Shown piece after piece: positions 26,208 through 34,939 of a DNA stretch of 59,454 nucleotides. A program made the position numbers and the translations under genes. Positions within the stretch are counted from its first letter, which is position 1; each line of letters opens with the position of its first letter. Source of the stretch: M55B112 sp040880545 (GTDB lineage Bacteria > Bacteroidota > Bacteroidia > Bacteroidales > GCA-2748055). Under the pieces are notes generated by a model. That model had not been told where the DNA came from and searched no databases. It saw only the letters and a program-made list of their open reading frames with translations. Location: assembly GCA_040880545.1 (NCBI GenBank), contig JBBDIE010000195.1, positions 1-59,454 of the forward strand. Direction: 5' to 3'.

Positions 26208-27374
26208 ATGAAAAGAATCATTCTCTTGTTCTGGTTATGGTCGTGTGTGATATCAGGGTATGGTCAGAAAGGAACCCTGGACGGTTACCTGAATGATATG
26301 CAGGCTTTCTACCACATGGATGGGGTTGGCTGGTTGTGGGAAAACCAGCTTCACAATCGATTAAATCTGGATCTGTATCCTACTGAATGGATGAAGATCT
26401 CCATAGAAGGAAGAACCCGGTTTTTACAAGGCAACACTTTTTCAGGCTTCCCGGGGTATGCAGAATTTTCAGGGAAAGATGCGGGGTGGATCGACCTCAC
26501 CTACTCCCACGGGAATTCCTACAATGAAAAAATCGGGTACTTGTTTACCTCCAAGGCCGACCGTCTTTATACAGAATTTTCAGCAGGCAATTTTGTGGGA
26601 ACCGTTGGCCGCCAACGGATCAATTGGGGTCAGACATTTGTATGGAACCCGAACGATATATTTAACACCTACTCCTATTTCGACGTGGATTACCCGGAGC
26701 GACCCGGCAGTGATGCCATCAGATTACAGTATTACACTGGCATGACCTCCAACCTGGAGCTGGCTGCTAAGATCGACAGCGCTAACAGGATCACTGCAGC
26801 AGGTTATTTCAGGTTCAATGCCCTGGGATACGATTTCCAGTTTATCGGGGGAATCCTGGAGGAGGAGGACCTGGTACTTGGAGCAGGATGGAGTGGTCAT
26901 ATTGTAAACACCTCTTTCAGGGGTGAATTAAGCTATTTTCATCGGATGGACACTTTTACAGACACTACCGGCCATATACTGGTTTCAGCGGGACTGGACC
27001 ACCATTTCGAAAATAATTTATGGCTCCGGACGGAGCTGTTATATTCGGGCTTTGCAAAAGCGCTGGATATCCACAGTTTCCTGCAATTGTTCAGCACAGA
27101 TATGAACATACGAAATATCGGGTTCACCACATGGTCGATCTTTTCAAGCATCTCCTATCCGGTCACCCCCCTGATCAATCTCTCCCTGGCCGGAATGTAT
27201 TACCCGGAGTGGAGAGGTTTTTACCTGGGCCCTTCCATCGATTTTTCCCTGTCAGATAATTTAAGTGCCACCCTGATCATCCAGGAATTCTCCGCTGAAC
27301 TGGAGGATTTTTCTGGGATCACGTCCCGGCAGAACACCTTCATCGGGTATGGCCGTATAAAGTGGAGTTTTTAA
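26208..27374 (+). CDS. Outer-membrane beta-barrel protein (DUF1302-like)
   Basis: Secreted protein of 388 residues with a signal peptide (cleavage after GYGQ near residue 20). The body is rich in amphipathic strands and carries GRQRINWGQTFVWNPNDIF and a final strand (RQNTFIGYGRIKWSF) that ends in Phe, like an outer-membrane barrel. The GRQ.I.WG motif recalls DUF1302-type porins that occur with LolA-like proteins and MMPL exporters in proteobacteria. As last gene of the cluster it may be the outer-membrane end of the system. Confidence 0.78.
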   Translation: MKRIILLFWLWSCVISGYGQKGTLDGYLNDMQAFYHMDGVGWLWENQLHNRLNLDLYPTEWMKISIEGRTRFLQGNTFSGFPGYAEFSGKDAGWIDLTYSHGNSYNEKIGYLFTSKADRLYTEFSAGNFVGTVGRQRINWGQTFVWNPNDIFNTYSYFDVDYPERPGSDAIRLQYYTGMTSNLELAAKIDSANRITAAGYFRFNALGYDFQFIGGILEEEDLVLGAGWSGHIVNTSFRGELSYFHRMDTFTDTTGHILVSAGLDHHFENNLWLRTELLYSGFAKALDIHSFLQLFSTDMNIRNIGFTTWSIFSSISYPVTPLINLSLAGMYYPEWRGFYLGPSIDFSLSDNLSATLIIQEFSAELEDFSGITSRQNTFIGYGRIKWSF

Positions 27375-27409
27375 AATTCTCCTGTGGCACCATTCTTGTG
27401 TAAAAACCT

Positions 27410-27417
27410 TAAATTTG
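27410..27417 (+). promoter_or_regulatory. -7 promoter element of dtd
   Basis: TAAATTTG matches TAnnTTTG and ends 12 bp before the ATG at 27430. An earlier in-frame TTG (27415) falls inside this box, which argues for the ATG. No -33 TTG at the right spacing was found. Confidence 0.5.
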
Positions 27418-27429
27418 AATTTTGAATGT

Positions 27430-27882
27430 ATGAGAGCAGTCGTTCAGCGGGTAAATTTTGCACACATCACTATCAACAGCGATACCAGGAGAAGCATTTC
27501 CCAGGGACTGACCATATTTCTAGGAATAGAATCTGAAGATACCATCGATGATATAGCCTGGCTCGCCGGCAAAATTGCACGGCTGAGGATTTTGGGAGAT
27601 GCTGAGGGAAAGATGAACATGTCGGTCGTTGATATTGATGGAGAAGTACTGGTAGTGAGTCAGTTTACCCTTCATGCCAGCACAAAAAAGGGAAACCGGC
27701 CCTCCTGGATCAGGGCAGCTGATCCCGAAATTGCTGAACCGATGTACAATCAGTTTGTCTTACAATTGCAGGAGCTATTAAACAAGAGGGTAGTAACCGG
27801 TGAATTTGGCGCCTACATGGAGGTGGAATTGCTTAACGACGGACCGGTAACCCTGATAATTGACACAAAAAACAAGGAATAA
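27430..27882 (+). CDS. dtd: D-aminoacyl-tRNA deacylase
   Basis: Removes D-amino acids mischarged on tRNA. The 150-residue protein starts MRAVVQRV and has both active-site motifs of the DTD fold: SQFTL, and the Gly-cisPro motif in NDGPVT. The stop codon overlaps the start of the next gene (TAATG), so translation is coupled. It begins a compact dtd-mazG-deoC operon. Confidence 0.96.
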   Translation: MRAVVQRVNFAHITINSDTRRSISQGLTIFLGIESEDTIDDIAWLAGKIARLRILGDAEGKMNMSVVDIDGEVLVVSQFTLHASTKKGNRPSWIRAADPEIAEPMYNQFVLQLQELLNKRVVTGEFGAYMEVELLNDGPVTLIIDTKNKE

Positions 27883-28208
27883 TGACCATCCGGGAGGCCC
27901 AGGTACAAGTAGATAATTGGATCAGTCGCTATGGCGTCAGGTATTTTAATGAACTTACAAATATGGCCCTGCTGACGGAAGAGGTGGGGGAGCTTGCCCG
28001 GGTGTTTGCCAGGAAATTCGGGGAGCAGTCGTATAAGGAAACTGACCTGGACAGAGCACTGGGCGATGAGATGGCAGATGTATTGTTTGTATTAATTTGC
28101 ATGGCCAATCAGACTGGTATTAACCTGGAAGAGGCTTTGCAGGAAAACTTACGGAAAAAATCGGAAAGAGATACCACCAGGCACTTTAACAATAAAAAAC
28201 TAAAATAA
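27882..28208 (+). CDS. MazG-like nucleotide pyrophosphohydrolase
   Basis: An all-helical NTP pyrophosphohydrolase of 108 residues. The metal-binding acidic motifs are EEVGEL and DEMADVLF, and the C-terminal part includes KKSERD, as in MazG/RS21-C6-type house-cleaning enzymes. It overlaps dtd by one base and is 10 bp ahead of deoC. A role in removing abnormal nucleotides fits the operon. Confidence 0.88.
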   Translation: MTIREAQVQVDNWISRYGVRYFNELTNMALLTEEVGELARVFARKFGEQSYKETDLDRALGDEMADVLFVLICMANQTGINLEEALQENLRKKSERDTTRHFNNKKLK

Positions 28209-28218
28209 AACCGGACCC

Positions 28219-29094
28219 ATGAAACACTTTTCAGAGTTTCAATTTAATGTTGATCCTGATTCAATTTCGGAATTATTAACCCAATGCTCTGCCGGTTATC
28301 CAGAAAAGCCGGACATGGAGACCCTCTCCCGGATGCTGAGCATGATCGATCTCACCTCGCTGAGTGAGAAAGACAATGCAGAAAATATTGGCCGGATGTG
28401 TTCCCGCTTAAACCTGTTACCCGAAAGTTACCCGGAACTCCCCTCCCCTGCAGCCATCTGTGTTTACCCTGAACTGGTTCCCCTCGTACGTGTGAAACTT
28501 AATAATCCGGTGGTGAACATCGCATCGGTAGGCGCAGGATTTCCATCTTCACAAACTTTTTTGGAGATAAAACTCAAAGAGGTCAGCCTGGCCGCCGAAG
28601 CCGGTGCAGATGAGGTGGACATTGTTATCAGCGTGGGAAAATTTCAACTCGGTCTGTTGGAAGAAGTTTTCGAAGAAATAAAAAACATAAAAGAGGAACT
28701 GGGGCCCCTCCTCCTGAAGGTGATCCTTGAAACCTGTTCGCTCCAGGATATGACCGAGGTAAGAAAAGCAGCGCTGCTGGCTATGGATGCCGGGGCAGAT
28801 TTTATAAAAACATCCACCGGGAAATCATCCGCGGGAGCAAGTCCCGATTCCTTCGCGGTCATGTGCCAGGCGATAAAGGATTTTTATGGAAAGACAGGCA
28901 AAAAAGTGGGCATTAAACCCGCGGGAGGCATTTCCACTGTGGAATCTGCTTACGAATATTATGGTATTGTGCGCCATATTCTGGGCAATGAATGGATCAA
29001 CCCGGAAAAATTCCGAATCGGTGCAAGTCGCCTGGCCAACAACATTATCAGAGAAATTTTAAAAAAAGATGAAACTTTTTTGTATTTTGATTAG
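28219..29094 (+). CDS. deoC: Deoxyribose-phosphate aldolase
   Basis: Converts 2-deoxyribose-5-phosphate to glyceraldehyde-3-phosphate and acetaldehyde. The 291 residues carry the class I aldolase motifs: DEVDIVISVG, LLKVILETC with the proton-relay lysine, FIKTSTGKS with the Schiff-base lysine, and the phosphate-binding IKPAGGIST. The N-terminal extension of about 40 residues is longer than in Escherichia coli DeoC. It is the last gene of the operon. Confidence 0.95.
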   Translation: MKHFSEFQFNVDPDSISELLTQCSAGYPEKPDMETLSRMLSMIDLTSLSEKDNAENIGRMCSRLNLLPESYPELPSPAAICVYPELVPLVRVKLNNPVVNIASVGAGFPSSQTFLEIKLKEVSLAAEAGADEVDIVISVGKFQLGLLEEVFEEIKNIKEELGPLLLKVILETCSLQDMTEVRKAALLAMDAGADFIKTSTGKSSAGASPDSFAVMCQAIKDFYGKTGKKVGIKPAGGISTVESAYEYYGIVRHILGNEWINPEKFRIGASRLANNIIREILKKDETFLYFD

Positions 29095-29120
29095 TTTTTT
29101 AAAAAACTTTATTTATATTT
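29086..29120 (+). promoter_or_regulatory. Promoter for a candidate small RNA downstream of deoC
   Basis: TTTG at 29086-29089 and TATATTTG at 29113-29120, 23 bp apart, form a good Bacteroidota promoter that straddles the end of deoC. No plus-strand gene follows, only about 155 bp ending in a terminator. Confidence 0.6.
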
Positions 29121-29125
29121 GTTGA

Positions 29126-29276
29126 TAAGAAACAAACGTTCTTAAGTTATAAGAAGAATTCTAATTGAATTCTTTGACCGATAAGCGGTCCGATCTTCAA
29201 ATTCCATTCTCATAGAGACGGGTTGAATTCCATGGCTTTTTTTCTTCAACATTCGAAATCGGACCGCTTTTTTTTT
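29126..29276 (+). ncRNA. Candidate small RNA ending in an intrinsic terminator
   Basis: The promoter just upstream would start a transcript of about 150 nt that ends in a T run at 29268-29276. Its 3' half is enclosed by a perfect 12-bp stem, AAGCGGTCCGAT (29183-29194) with ATCGGACCGCTT (29258-29269), around a 63-nt interior. No protein is encoded. It could also be a long deoC trailer with a terminator. The RNA family is not recognised. Confidence 0.45.
29183..29276 (+). terminator. Intrinsic terminator with long-range 12-bp stem
   Basis: The stem arms at 29183-29194 and 29258-29269 are perfectly complementary and are followed by a T-rich tail. It lies between converging genes (deoC and the TPR gene). 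The large 63-nt interior is unusual for a terminator. Confidence 0.65.
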
Positions 29277-29280
29277 GTAC

Positions 29281-31506
29281 CTACCTCAACTTATACCTGA
29301 GATAATCCATCATCAGCGAAATTTCCTCCTTTTCAATTCCTCTTTCAAGAAGCAATGAAACATCATCTTCCATGATTTTTTGTAGCTCGTTGAATGTGAA
29401 GTTCTTGTAATTTGTGGAAAGGATATAATTTTCGATCGCAACTTTTCTGTCACCGATGGCCCACTTCAGATGCCCGTAATTTACATAATCGTAATAATCG
29501 GGATCATGCGCAAACACATTTTTATAATACTTTTCTGATTTCTCAAATTCTCCCAGTGCAAAATAGCACCAGGCTATTGGCCTGATAATATTGGTGCTGT
29601 CCGGCTGCATGTATTCGATCTTGAAATAGTGTTTCAGTGCTTTTTCATATAGTTCCAGTTTCAGGTTACAAAACCCGATCAGCGATTCATTCCTGATATC
29701 ATCGGGGTTCTCTTCGGCAAGCCCTTCATAAATATCCAGCGCGCTCCGGTAATCCTCCTGTTTCCTGTAACAATAACCCATGTTTTTCGATACCCAGCTA
29801 CCCGATTTGCCATGCAGGTCCAGCTTTTTATAGAATTTTAATGCCTGGCCGTATTGCTCCATCTTCTGATGGCAAAAACCGGCCTTCTCCAACAGTTCCA
29901 CATTACCGGGTTCCTCTTTAAGCTGCATCATAAATATATCCAGGGCCTCTTCGTAATGGTATTTTTCAAAGAAATACTCCGCTATATTTCTGTTAATCTT
30001 ATTGTTATCTACCAGTTTGATGAAAAACCGGCTCTTGTATATCTCCAGCTTACCGCTAAATACATCTTCGAATTCATTCTTAAAGGGCGACAATTTAAAA
30101 AACCTGTACAGATCTTGTATATACTGTACAAAGACGGTCCTTCGTGCGAAACTTTCGTCCATGAGTTCCTCATCTGATATCATCTCCGAGAGATTCTCCA
30201 TTTCCATGGAAAAGGCCGTGGACAACATTTTTTTCTGATCATCCGGCAAAAACTTCACATTAAATATAAAGCTGTATTTATCAGAATTACAGAGAAACGG
30301 CATCTTTTTCAGGCCGGCAATAAACAGTTCAGGGTTGAAGCTTTTTGACTCCTGCTTATAGATCTCCGTAAGATCCGGATTCTCTTTATAAAAGGGAACC
30401 AGCCAATTGGTAAGTTCGTTAAAAAAAGGAAAATTCTTTAATCTTGCAAAGGTGGTCATGTACACATCAGCTCCTTCCATCTGCAGTTTCATAAACTCAT
30501 CTACCTTTTTATACAACTCGTCTGACTCCTTGAAGACACTTTCCCAATCGGGGTTTTTATCACCAAGCAGGTCCTCTTCCTGCAGATCCTCCATTTTCAG
30601 TTTATCCTCCAGTTTTGGCTTCAGCTTCGCCATTTCGGGGATAATATCTTCCTGTAATTTCTTCCCGACTTCGAGGGTGTCCTCAGTTCTGATGAGCTGA
30701 AGAACGATCTGCTCAAGCACTTTATCAAGATCGATGGCATCCTGTAATAACTCAAGCCTGCTTGCCAAAGCAGGATACAGGTAAAGCCTGGTGTCGTATG
30801 TATATAACAATATCACCAGTGCCACCAGTGCTCTTCCCGATACCTGGTGATCTTCCACCTCTGTAAAATCGATGATCCGCTGTATTTTGTCTTCATCAAA
30901 ATACCGAAGGGCTGAAAGCAGGATCGCACTGACCTGCTGCGCCTGCTCGTACCAAGTGAAATCACGGCAAGTGATCAGTGTATTTGCCAGGCTGTTCTCC
31001 GCCTCCCCGTAGTCATTTGTGAGCCACAGGTGTTTGAAAATCTCCATGATCAGCTCCCTTCTTTTCAAGTCTGTGGTCGACGGAGTGGTCTTGTCTTCGT
31101 TGATAATCTCATCCAGTTCAACCCTGAATGCAAGGTCGTCCAGACTTTCAATAACCCCTTTACCCGTTAATTTTTGTCTTTTTTCCAGCTCTTCCTGCAG
31201 TGAGAGAGTGAGCCATCCTGAATATTTCCTGAGCAGTGAGAACCGTACCTTATCGGCCAGTTCAATAATGGAACGCTGTAATTTGGTGAATATTTTTTCC
31301 CGTTCCGGATCATGAACTCCTTCCAGTGTGTACCTGAGCATCTGCTCATACGTGGATTCAAGGTGTTCCTGCTGAACAAAGTAATCACTGAACCCAGATT
31401 CGGCGATCAACTCCTTCAGTAAGTCGAGTGCATCCTTGATCTGCCTTGAATGAAGTCTGAAACACAATTGGTTATACTTTGACTGTATCTTTTTTACGTT
31501 GATCAT
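29281..31506 (-). CDS. TPR-repeat protein, function unknown
   Basis: Soluble, acidic, helical protein of 741 residues with no signal peptide or membrane helix. The last 250 residues contain tandem TPRs recognisable by their spacing (EEALDIFMMQLKEEPGN, QALKFYKKLDLHG, RSALDIYEGLAEENPDD, EKALKHYFKIEYMQPDS, EKSEKYYKNVFAHDPD). The first 480 residues are helical with no recognised domain. Its neighbours give no pathway. It probably works as a protein-interaction scaffold. Confidence 0.75.
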   Translation of the reverse strand: MINVKKIQSKYNQLCFRLHSRQIKDALDLLKELIAESGFSDYFVQQEHLESTYEQMLRYTLEGVHDPEREKIFTKLQRSIIELADKVRFSLLRKYSGWLTLSLQEELEKRQKLTGKGVIESLDDLAFRVELDEIINEDKTTPSTTDLKRRELIMEIFKHLWLTNDYGEAENSLANTLITCRDFTWYEQAQQVSAILLSALRYFDEDKIQRIIDFTEVEDHQVSGRALVALVILLYTYDTRLYLYPALASRLELLQDAIDLDKVLEQIVLQLIRTEDTLEVGKKLQEDIIPEMAKLKPKLEDKLKMEDLQEEDLLGDKNPDWESVFKESDELYKKVDEFMKLQMEGADVYMTTFARLKNFPFFNELTNWLVPFYKENPDLTEIYKQESKSFNPELFIAGLKKMPFLCNSDKYSFIFNVKFLPDDQKKMLSTAFSMEMENLSEMISDEELMDESFARRTVFVQYIQDLYRFFKLSPFKNEFEDVFSGKLEIYKSRFFIKLVDNNKINRNIAEYFFEKYHYEEALDIFMMQLKEEPGNVELLEKAGFCHQKMEQYGQALKFYKKLDLHGKSGSWVSKNMGYCYRKQEDYRSALDIYEGLAEENPDDIRNESLIGFCNLKLELYEKALKHYFKIEYMQPDSTNIIRPIAWCYFALGEFEKSEKYYKNVFAHDPDYYDYVNYGHLKWAIGDRKVAIENYILSTNYKNFTFNELQKIMEDDVSLLLERGIEKEEISLMMDYLRYKLR

Positions 31507-31997
31507 GTATGCAATTTATGAAAAAGCTCCAAATATCAAGCCATTGGACGGGACAGGACAAGATGTCAGGGTGACAAAACGAATATGATCTTACCTCTGG
31601 AAGCTATGATCATGATTCTGACAAAGGAATATTGTATAAACTGTGCTTTATCTGTTATTAATCCTTTATCCAACAACTTTTGCAAAAGACAATGAAAACA
31701 TATAAGGGTTCCAGGGTATCGTTCGGGGAAGTGTTCCCTTTATATTGTGGGTAAATATTAGAAATATAGAAGTTTATTCACATAGTTTACTAATGAAATG
31801 AAACATTTCTATGCTAATTTGTTATATATTTTATATTGCCGGCGAATTTGGGTTAAATTTTTTGGTACTCACCCGTAAGGAATTTCCGGAATGAACGACA
31901 AATACTGAAGCGAAGGCAAAACTTTTAGGGTATTGTCTTCGCTGAATTTATGTGGCGTCTGAAATAAATAAATTACTGTTTAGTTTACGTGCAAATT
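31507..31997. other. Divergent intergenic region with a hairpin
   Basis: About 490 bp between the TPR gene and the DUF4395 gene, without a credible reading frame. A 10-bp stem with one G-T pair, GCGAAGGCAA (31910-31919) and TTGTCTTCGC (31933-31942), lies 55 bp before the DUF4395 start and may fold in its leader. No T run follows it. Confidence 0.4.
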
Positions 31998-32447
31998 ATG
32001 AAAATGAAAACAATCATCTGCCCGGTATCGGATAAGAAAGCGAATGAGAATGTGGTCAGGATCACCGCATCCGGGGTTATTTTACTCACCGGGGTCTTCA
32101 TCCTGTTTCCAAATCCGTATATACCACTATACCTTGCCATAGACTTTTACATCAGGGCATTTACCAATGCAAAATACAGTCCCCTCAGCTGGGCTGCTAC
32201 AGGCATCTCCAGGGTTGCGGGTATCAAGCCTGCATGGATCGACAAAGCACCGAAAATATTTGCGGCCAGGGTGGGATTGCTATTCTCTCTGCTGATGTTT
32301 GGATTGACTGTTGCCGGCTTTTCCACCGCTGCAATAAGTACAGCCTCCGTTTTGGTACTCTTTGCTTTTCTTGAATGTGTCCTGAATTTCTGCGCGGGAT
32401 GCTGGGTATACACATACATCGTAATGCCCGTATACAGGGATCGATAA
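31998..32447 (+). CDS. DUF4395-like membrane protein
   Basis: A 149-residue inner-membrane protein with four hydrophobic segments. The N-terminal CPVSDKKANENVVR matches DUF4395, where a conserved CP and Asn/Arg precede the first helix; NFCAGCW near the C-terminus adds a second cysteine pair. The conserved cysteines suggest a thiol-redox role, but the family has no defined function. The ATG at 31998 is preferred to a GTG at 31989. A glycosyltransferase gene follows at 60 bp. Confidence 0.78.
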   Translation: MKMKTIICPVSDKKANENVVRITASGVILLTGVFILFPNPYIPLYLAIDFYIRAFTNAKYSPLSWAATGISRVAGIKPAWIDKAPKIFAARVGLLFSLLMFGLTVAGFSTAAISTASVLVLFAFLECVLNFCAGCWVYTYIVMPVYRDR

Positions 32448-32507
32448 GCCGTTGATTAAAAAATCAAATTGTATCTTGGTGGTTTGATGTAACTGAACCT
32501 GGCACCA

Positions 32508-33518
32508 TTGATACAAATTCCGAAAATATCGGTTATTCTGCCATTCTGGAATGCTGAAAAAACCCTCAGCCGGGCAATTTCAAGTATAATAAACCAGGAT
32601 TACCTCGACTTTGAACTCATATTGATCGATAACAACTCAACCGATGGAAGTCGTGAAATTGCGGAACAATGGAGCTTGAAGGAGAAACGTGTAATACTGT
32701 GTAACGAGCAAAACCAGGGTGTTGTGCATGCTTCAAACAGGGGTGCCGGCCTGGCACGGGGCCAATATATTGCCAGGATGGATGCGGATGATGAAGCCCT
32801 GCCCAACAGGTTGACAATACAATCGAAATACCTGGACAAATACAGCGATTGTGATGCCGTTGCCGGTTTGGTGGAACATGTACCGCATTCGGACAACGCC
32901 AGGGGATTTTCGAGGTTTGTGGATTGGAGTAATTCCATTCAGACCTATAAACAGATATACAACAACAGGTTTATAGAACTACCTGTTGTGAACCCCACAC
33001 TGATGTGGCGGAGTGAACTTGCTGAAAGTCGGGGATTGTACAGAAGTGGTAATTTTCCGGAAGATTATGAGATGATTCTTCGTTGGCTGGATACAGGGGT
33101 GAAAATTGTAAAAATTCCTGAAAAAGTATTGAAATGGTACGATTCAGAAACCAGGCTTACCAGAACCGATGAAAAATACAGTGATCAGTCGTTTTACAAT
33201 ATAAAGAGTCGCTACCTGGCAGACTGGCTTCAGCTTAACAATCCGTTTCATCCATATATATCGATATGGGGTGCCAGCAGGATATCCCGTAGAAGAGCCC
33301 GGTTGTTGGAGCAATATGGCATCATATTTCAGAATTATATCGATACCAAAAAGGGCCGTCAGTTAGAGAAATCGGTTATTTACCATGAGGAGCTCCCGGA
33401 AGCTGGTGAACTTTTTATACTGACCTACATCCGGCAAATGGATAACCGCGACCGCATCCGGACGTTTTTAAATGCCCGGGGATATGAGGAAGGGAAGGAT
33501 TATTTAGTCGTATCCTAG
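32508..33518 (+). CDS. Family 2 glycosyltransferase
   Basis: Inverting GT-A glycosyltransferase of 336 residues. The N-terminus shows ISVILPFWNAEKTL, LILIDNNSTDGSREI and the metal-binding region ARMDADDEALPNRL (DxD type). No transmembrane helix is present, so it acts at the cytoplasmic face. The C-terminal 100 residues include a segment like a Rossmann strand (ISIWGASRISRRRARLLEQYG). A TTG start at 32508 is used because no ATG precedes the conserved first strand. Acceptor and sugar are unknown, and no polysaccharide cluster surrounds it. Confidence 0.87.
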   Translation: MIQIPKISVILPFWNAEKTLSRAISSIINQDYLDFELILIDNNSTDGSREIAEQWSLKEKRVILCNEQNQGVVHASNRGAGLARGQYIARMDADDEALPNRLTIQSKYLDKYSDCDAVAGLVEHVPHSDNARGFSRFVDWSNSIQTYKQIYNNRFIELPVVNPTLMWRSELAESRGLYRSGNFPEDYEMILRWLDTGVKIVKIPEKVLKWYDSETRLTRTDEKYSDQSFYNIKSRYLADWLQLNNPFHPYISIWGASRISRRRARLLEQYGIIFQNYIDTKKGRQLEKSVIYHEELPEAGELFILTYIRQMDNRDRIRTFLNARGYEEGKDYLVVS

Positions 33519-33585
33519 AAAAGGAATAGGGGAATTGAGTTGTTTTGAGGTTGGAAGAATTAATTGTTGTTGGTTTCCGTTGTCC

Positions 33586-34716
33586 CTATTCCCCCGCCAC
33601 TTTCATTACTGCATCAAATGCGGGCTTTGGCTGCAGCTCGCGGTCAAATAGCAGCGGGTAATTGGTTCGGCCCCGTACCGGCCAGTTGTTCAGCCAGGAG
33701 GAGCGGTCCGATTCGCCCCAGAATGTAACCCGTTCGATATGTTCGTGATGTTCCCTGAATATCCTGAAAAAACCGGCATACCGTACTGCCAGTTCATCCT
33801 GCACCACGGCAGGCAAACTGTCGGGGTATGGATTCAGTTCTTCATGCATCTCGTGGGTTATTTCCACGTTCGCTCCAATATAATTCCAGGGTGACGGGAG
33901 TACATTTACATCCAGTTCTGTTATGTGTACCTCTATGCCGAGATCTGAAAAGGCAACGATACTTGCCTCAAGGTTTTCAAGACTTGGATTATCCAGGTGG
34001 TAATGGCCCTGCATACCTATTCCATCTACCTTTAGTCCTTTTTCCTGCAATGATTGAATTAGTCTGACCGCCCCGTCCCGCTTGGCAGGATTGGCCAGTG
34101 AATAGTCGTTATAAATAAGTGAAACCTCCGGGTCAATACCCTGTGCAAATTCAAAGGCCTTTTCCACCCAGTCATCACCAATAGCCTTGTACCAGTTATT
34201 TTCACGCAGGGAGCCATCATCGGCCAGGGCTTCATTAACAACATCCCACGTATGGATCCGGCCACGGTACCTTGTCATCACCGTTTCGATATGATCCTTC
34301 ATTCTCTCCAGCATGACCTCTCTGCTTGCCGTATCCCCATTCTCATCAAGAAAAACCCATGAAGGGGTCTGGGAGTGCCAGATAAGCACATGGCCCACAA
34401 CATGCATATTATGCTCCTCTCCATAGTTCACAAACATGTCTGCCCTTTCAAAGGTATATTCTCCGGGCTTTGGATGTATTCTTTCCCATTTCAAGTCGTT
34501 GGTGGAAGTTATTGAATTGAAATGTTTTTGAACCAGCTCCGAAGAAGCTGTATCGCTTCCCGCAAACGTGCGTGTATTTAATGCGGCCCCTACAACAAAT
34601 TCTCCTGCATAGGCCTCCTTCAGGGTTGTCTCCTTTGTACAGGAATTAAAAATGAGCATACTGAAAATTAGAATTGCCGGGAGTGATTGCCTGTGAAAAA
34701 ATCTGTCTGCTTTCAT
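33586..34716 (-). CDS. Endo-1,4-beta-xylanase, glycoside hydrolase family 10, lipoprotein
   Basis: Hydrolyses internal beta-1,4 bonds in xylan. The 376-residue protein begins with a lipoprotein signal ending in FNSC (Cys26), so it is probably anchored to the outer membrane. The single GH10 domain carries the acid/base Glu162 in WDVVNEAL and the nucleophile Glu267 in HITELDV, plus HVLIWHSQTPSW. It stands alone, not in a SusC/SusD polysaccharide locus. The GH30 gene at 49.4 kb could complement it. Confidence 0.95.
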   Translation of the reverse strand: MKADRFFHRQSLPAILIFSMLIFNSCTKETTLKEAYAGEFVVGAALNTRTFAGSDTASSELVQKHFNSITSTNDLKWERIHPKPGEYTFERADMFVNYGEEHNMHVVGHVLIWHSQTPSWVFLDENGDTASREVMLERMKDHIETVMTRYRGRIHTWDVVNEALADDGSLRENNWYKAIGDDWVEKAFEFAQGIDPEVSLIYNDYSLANPAKRDGAVRLIQSLQEKGLKVDGIGMQGHYHLDNPSLENLEASIVAFSDLGIEVHITELDVNVLPSPWNYIGANVEITHEMHEELNPYPDSLPAVVQDELAVRYAGFFRIFREHHEHIERVTFWGESDRSSWLNNWPVRGRTNYPLLFDRELQPKPAFDAVMKVAGE

Positions 34717-34939
34717 TTGTACCAGGTTTAAATTTTAAATAAATATACCGTTTTTTACGGAACCGGGAATTTTGGTTGTGCAGGACCGTTAAAATGCATT
34801 ATTTTTCTGACTTCAGGGTACCCTTTTCCAATGCCGTACAGGCAAGATCAGTAAAATCCTTTGTTAAAAAAAGCGTAACTTGCAAAAGATTTCATTATTA
34901 GTGGTCGTTGTTATAGATGATGAAATAAAATTTTACCCT

